Positions 60,836 through 64,000 of a DNA stretch of 64,000 bases are shown here, in pieces. The stretch's first letter is position 1, and each line of letters opens with the position of its first letter. The position numbers and the translations under genes are program-made. Source of the stretch: Candidatus Phyllobacterium onerii (lineage in GTDB: Bacteria; Pseudomonadota; Alphaproteobacteria; Rhizobiales; Rhizobiaceae); assembly GCF_028331445.1 (NCBI RefSeq), contig NZ_JAQMHX010000001.1:62001-126000 (forward strand), read 5' to 3'. The notes below the pieces were generated by a model. It was not told where the DNA came from and did no database searches. It worked only from the letters and a program-made list of their open reading frames with translations.

Positions 60836-61249
60836 ATGCTGAAGGAATTCAAAGAATTTGCCTTGAAGGGAAACATGGTTGATCTCGCCATCGGCGTGAT
60901 CATCGGTGGCGCTTTCGGCAGGCTGGTCGAGTCGATAGTCGCTGATCTAATGATGCCAATCATTGGCCTGTTGACGGGTGGTATTGATTTTTCCAACCTC
61001 TACCTCCAGCTTTCAGGCGCACCCGCTCCAACATTGGCGGCCGCCCGAGAAGCCGGTGCCACGATCGCTTATGGCAATTTCATTACGCTTCTTATCAACT
61101 TCCTGATCATAGCCTGGGTTTTGTTCATGGTAGTCAAGGCCATGAACCGCTTCAAAAAGAAGGAAGCGGCGGCCGATCCTGCGCCTGCGAAGGAAATCCT
61201 CATTCTTACCGAAATCCGTGATCTCCTCGCCAAAGACAGATCGAAGTAG
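60836..61249 (+). CDS. mscL: Large-conductance mechanosensitive channel MscL
   Basis: A 137-residue Msc[21 protein letters not shown] with the amphipathic N-terminal helix, [20 protein letters not shown] (first pore helix with the Gly-rich gate), a periplasmic loop, [20 protein letters not shown] (second helix) and a C-terminal bundle [13 protein letters not shown]. It releases solutes from the cell on sudden osmotic downshift. Length is normal for the family. GGAGAGTGGCATATC precedes ATG 60836. Confidence 0.96.
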   Translation: MLKEFKEFALKGNMVDLAIGVIIGGAFGRLVESIVADLMMPIIGLLTGGIDFSNLYLQLSGAPAPTLAAAREAGATIAYGNFITLLINFLIIAWVLFMVVKAMNRFKKKEAAADPAPAKEILILTEIRDLLAKDRSK

Positions 61250-61365
61250 TAACGCCAGAACACCTAGCCGGCCCATCATTCGAACTGATGGAAACATCAC
61301 AAATATACGCGTGCCAACAGCACCCCATTGCGCTACGCCTTTCACGATATTAGCGGAGTAGCGGA

Positions 61366-62532
61366 ATGGGTCTTTTCGAGCATTTGCGACATGAGGCAGC
61401 GGTTGCGCCTGAGAGCGGCATCGTTGCGGTGATGAATCACGGCCGGCGTCAAGAAGGTGTCATTCCGCTGTGGGCCGGGGAGGGCGACCTACCAACGCCC
61501 GACTTTATCCGGAACGCTGCCAGTAATAGTCTCGCCAATGGCGAGACATTCTATACGTGGCAGGCTGGTATTCCCGAACTGCGCCTGGCCCTTTCCGACT
61601 ATTACAAACGGCATTTTGGCGCAAACCTTCCCGCTGAGCATTTTTATGTTACCGGCTCCGGCATGCATGCGATTCAGCTTGCCATTCAGGCGACGGCAGG
61701 TGCGGGAGACGAAGTTGTCTATCTTTCGCCGGCGTGGCCGAATTTTGCCGCGGCTGCAGGTGTTGCCGGTGCTACGCCGGTCCCCGTTACACAGGATTTC
61801 ACGAGCAATGGCTGGACGCTCGATACCCAGAAGATCCGCGATGCGATCACTTCACGGACCAAGGCGCTATTCATAAACACGCCGTCCAATCCAACGGGCT
61901 GGACGGCGGACGTCGAAACGCTAAAGGAAATCCTGAACATTGCGCGTCATCATGGCTTGTGGATCGTCGCAGACGAAATCTACGCGCATTTCTACTATGG
62001 CGCCCGTCGTGCCCCATCGTTCCTTGATGTGATGGACCCAGATGAACGCGTTATTTTCGTCAATAGTTTTTCGAAAAACTGGGCGATGACCGGCTGGCGC
62101 ATAGGTTGGCTAACGATACATCCCTCGCTTGGCAAAACGTTGGAAAACCTCATTCAATATTCGACCTCCGGCGTTGCCCAATTCATGCAGCGTGGCGGTG
62201 TTGTGGCGCTCGAACAGGGCGATGATTTTATCCGCATGCAGGTGGAGCGGGCGCATCAGGCGCGGGACATTCTTTGTGCGAAGCTTGCGGCAACGGGCAG
62301 AGTGCGCTTGGCGCCGCCGGCTGGGGCATTCTATCTGCTGTTCGGCATTGACGGAATTACCGATTCTTACCGCGCGGCCTTCGATATCGTCGACCAGGCA
62401 AAAGTTGGGCTTGCGCCGGGAACGGCTTTTGGCAACGGAGGAGCAGCCTATCTTCGTCTTTGCTTTGCCAGACGGATCGATCAGGTCGAAGAGGCTGCCG
62501 CCCGTCTTGCGGAATGGATATCTAAACGCTGA
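61366..62532 (+). CDS. PLP-dependent aminotransferase (class I/II)
   Basis: A 388-residue fold type I aminotransferase. LWAGEGDLPTPDFIRNAASN, YTWQAGIPELRLALSDYYKR, YVTGSGMHAIQLAIQATAGA, NTPSNPTGWTADVETL (Asn that contacts PLP) and VNSFSKNWAMTGWRIGWLTI with the PLP Lys near 236 are present, then LRLCFARRIDQVEEAAARL with the carboxylate-binding Arg. The aspartate/aromatic-type fold does not tell the substrate. A GCGGAGTAGCGGA site precedes ATG 61366. It is convergent with hemA, 8 bases between stops. Confidence 0.92.
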   Translation: MGLFEHLRHEAAVAPESGIVAVMNHGRRQEGVIPLWAGEGDLPTPDFIRNAASNSLANGETFYTWQAGIPELRLALSDYYKRHFGANLPAEHFYVTGSGMHAIQLAIQATAGAGDEVVYLSPAWPNFAAAAGVAGATPVPVTQDFTSNGWTLDTQKIRDAITSRTKALFINTPSNPTGWTADVETLKEILNIARHHGLWIVADEIYAHFYYGARRAPSFLDVMDPDERVIFVNSFSKNWAMTGWRIGWLTIHPSLGKTLENLIQYSTSGVAQFMQRGGVVALEQGDDFIRMQVERAHQARDILCAKLAATGRVRLAPPAGAFYLLFGIDGITDSYRAAFDIVDQAKVGLAPGTAFGNGGAAYLRLCFARRIDQVEEAAARLAEWISKR

Positions 62533-62540
62533 AGCTGGCG

Positions 62541-63818
62541 TTAACCGCCGGCTTTGGAGATAGCGAGCGTGACCACGCGGTCACTGTTCTCAATAGATGG
62601 TGCGCTCTCCTTTGAGAAAGGAATGCCCAGCGCCGTCCAGACCTCGACCAGTGCATCCTTCAACTCAACGACGAGTTCGTTCGAGTGGAACGGCGTCGGC
62701 GTGATACGCAAGCGCTCGGTACCGCGCGGTACAGTAGGATAGTTGATCGGCTGAATGTAAATGCCATGCAGGTCCAGTAGACGGTCGCTGGCCTTTTTGC
62801 ACAATTCAGGATCGCCGACATGGATTGGGATGATGTGTGTCTCAGATTTCATAACCGGAAGATTGGCCTGCGCCAGCACATCTTTGGTAAGTTGTGCCTG
62901 ACATTGATGCCTGCGCCGCTCTTCCTGAGATACTTTGAGGTGCCGGATAGATTGCGTCGCTGCGGCTGCGATAACCGGGGGGAGTGCTGTCGTGAAGATG
63001 AACCCAGGCGCGTAGGAGCGTACAGCGTCGATCACGCTTCTGGGACCGGCGATATAACCGCCTAGTGTGCCGAAAGCCTTGGCCAGCGTACCTTCGATAA
63101 TATCAATACGATGTGACAAACCTTCGCGATCGGTGATGCCTCCGCCCCGATTGCCATACATGCCGACCGCGTGAACCTCGTCGATGTAGGTCATTGCGTT
63201 ATATTCTTCTGCCAGGTCGGCAATGGCAGCGATAGCAGCAATATCCCCATCCATCGAATAGACCGATTCGAACACAATCAGCTTCGCGCGTTCCTTGCCA
63301 GCGGCCTTCAAGAGCTCTTCGAGGTGGGCGAGATCATTGTGGCGAAAAATCTTCTTTTCCGCACCGGAACGGCGCACACCCTCGATCATCGAGGCGTGGT
63401 TCAGCTCGTCGGAGAAAATGAGGCAATTTGGCAAAAGCCGCGCAATGGTCGAAATCGAGGCTTCATTGGAGACGAAACCGGAGGTGAAAACCAGACCCGC
63501 TTCCTTCTGGTGTAGATCAGCCAGCTCTATTTCGAGTTCCACCAGCGGGTGGTTATTGCCGGAGATATTGCGCGTGCCGCCTGCACCGGAGCCCATGCGG
63601 CTCGATGCGTCATGCATTGCCTTGATGACGTCGGGATGCTGCCCCATGCCGAGATAATCGTTGGAGCACCAGACAGTAATTTCCCGGATATTGCCGGCGT
63701 CACGCCAAAGCGCACGCGGAAATTTCCCAACGATCCGTTCCAGATTAGCAAAGACCCGGTAGCGCTTTTCAGCGTGCAACTGGTCAATCGCGTCTTCGAA
63801 AAACCGACGATAGTCCAT
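62541..63818 (-). CDS. hemA: 5-aminolevulinate synthase
   Basis: A 425-residue alpha-oxoamine synthase, the C4-pathway enzyme typical of alphaproteobacteria. [80 protein letters not shown] and [20 protein letters not shown] with the PLP Lys near 248 are diagnostic. It condenses glycine and succinyl-CoA in the first step of heme synthesis. ATG 63818 has AGGAG at proper distance; the longer frame to 63887 has none. The 180 bases upstream to the window end show no clear regulator box or gene. Confidence 0.96.
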   Translation of the reverse strand: MDYRRFFEDAIDQLHAEKRYRVFANLERIVGKFPRALWRDAGNIREITVWCSNDYLGMGQHPDVIKAMHDASSRMGSGAGGTRNISGNNHPLVELEIELADLHQKEAGLVFTSGFVSNEASISTIARLLPNCLIFSDELNHASMIEGVRRSGAEKKIFRHNDLAHLEELLKAAGKERAKLIVFESVYSMDGDIAAIAAIADLAEEYNAMTYIDEVHAVGMYGNRGGGITDREGLSHRIDIIEGTLAKAFGTLGGYIAGPRSVIDAVRSYAPGFIFTTALPPVIAAAATQSIRHLKVSQEERRRHQCQAQLTKDVLAQANLPVMKSETHIIPIHVGDPELCKKASDRLLDLHGIYIQPINYPTVPRGTERLRITPTPFHSNELVVELKDALVEVWTALGIPFSKESAPSIENSDRVVTLAISKAGG

Positions 63819-64000
63819 GAATTGCTCCTGTATCATGAACTTACTAGCGTTTTTGCCAGCCAAAATCCATGACGAGATTATGGGCAATTTGCCACGGTTA
63901 CAGCGAAACTCTCTTCACTAATTGTATAAAGCGCAGGCGAACGGTCAAATAGTGCCGAAAATGCGTAAACGGCTGACGCCGCCATCAGGGAATATATTGA

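Noticed and set aside
1-64000. CRISPR array, insertion sequence, prophage or replication origin
   Set aside because: I saw no regularly spaced repeats, transposase or integrase motifs, or DnaA-box clusters.
63819-64000. Anaerobic (FixK/FNR) or iron-responsive box before hemA
   Set aside because: No TTGA-N6-TCAA or other recognisable box could be found by eye.

Overview
The window looks like chromosomal DNA of an alphaproteobacterium of the order Hyphomicrobiales (Rhizobiales), most likely near the Phyllobacterium/Brucella/Mesorhizobium group. This is inferred from lineage markers: a GcrA cell-cycle regulator, a PodJ-like polar protein, a C4-pathway 5-aminolevulinate synthase (HemA), a class I lysyl-tRNA synthetase, a double-length dCTP deaminase, a SAM-II riboswitch in front of metZ, and the argD-argF-hslO gene order. 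The genus is not proven by the sequence. Genes are dense, often overlapping by 1-8 bases, and moderately GC-rich. I see no transposase, integrase, prophage, CRISPR array or secondary-metabolite cluster.

Layout. 1-3744: the end of a glutathionyl-hydroquinone reductase, then a tightly coupled MaoC hydratase / family III CoA-transferase / solute-binding-like operon. 3753-6013: small hypotheticals and a transglutaminase-like protein. 6114-7493: a flavin disulfide oxidoreductase. 7503-13018: two back-to-back drug-efflux modules (marR-emrA-emrB, and marR divergent from a second MFS pump), both with visible palindromic operators. 13030-13744: a tRNA-Thr(CGT) gene and a degenerate partial copy of its 3' half enclosing one small secreted-protein gene. 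14013-17753: coxS-coxL-coxM, a form II molybdenum hydroxylase. 17786-26157: nitronate monooxygenase, a membrane protein plus TPR-methyltransferase pair, a TauE/TIGR02186 pair and the large PodJ-like protein. 26499-33099: a fatty-acid beta-oxidation operon (two acyl-CoA dehydrogenases, thiolase, FadB-like protein) behind a perfect 30-bp palindrome that also occurs, imperfectly, before the nitronate monooxygenase gene.

33353-42889: an S24-type repressor, a thermonuclease-like protein, lysK, an amino-acid-type binding protein, a membrane glycosyltransferase, polyphosphate kinase 2, PhoR and GcrA. 43385-46537: argD-argF-hslO (arginine synthesis and a redox chaperone). 46542-50229: apaG, metZ under SAM-II control, and dcd. 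50283-56210: tRNA-Gly(CCC), a DUF6460 protein, a Tat-type CAP lipoprotein, a MATE pump, pyrD with a DUF952 gene, VOC and proline iminopeptidase genes. 56437-60612: a convergent response regulator / SSS-type hybrid kinase pair resembling CrbR/CrbS. 60836-63818: mscL, an aminotransferase and hemA.

Most of the window is core metabolism. The less ordinary parts are the tRNA-Thr duplication, the operator shared by two loci, the two competing hairpins behind the SAM-II aptamer, the CoA-transferase operon with a leaderless binding protein, and a transglutaminase-like protein with Asn at a position where His is often found. I found no clear candidate for a wholly new system.
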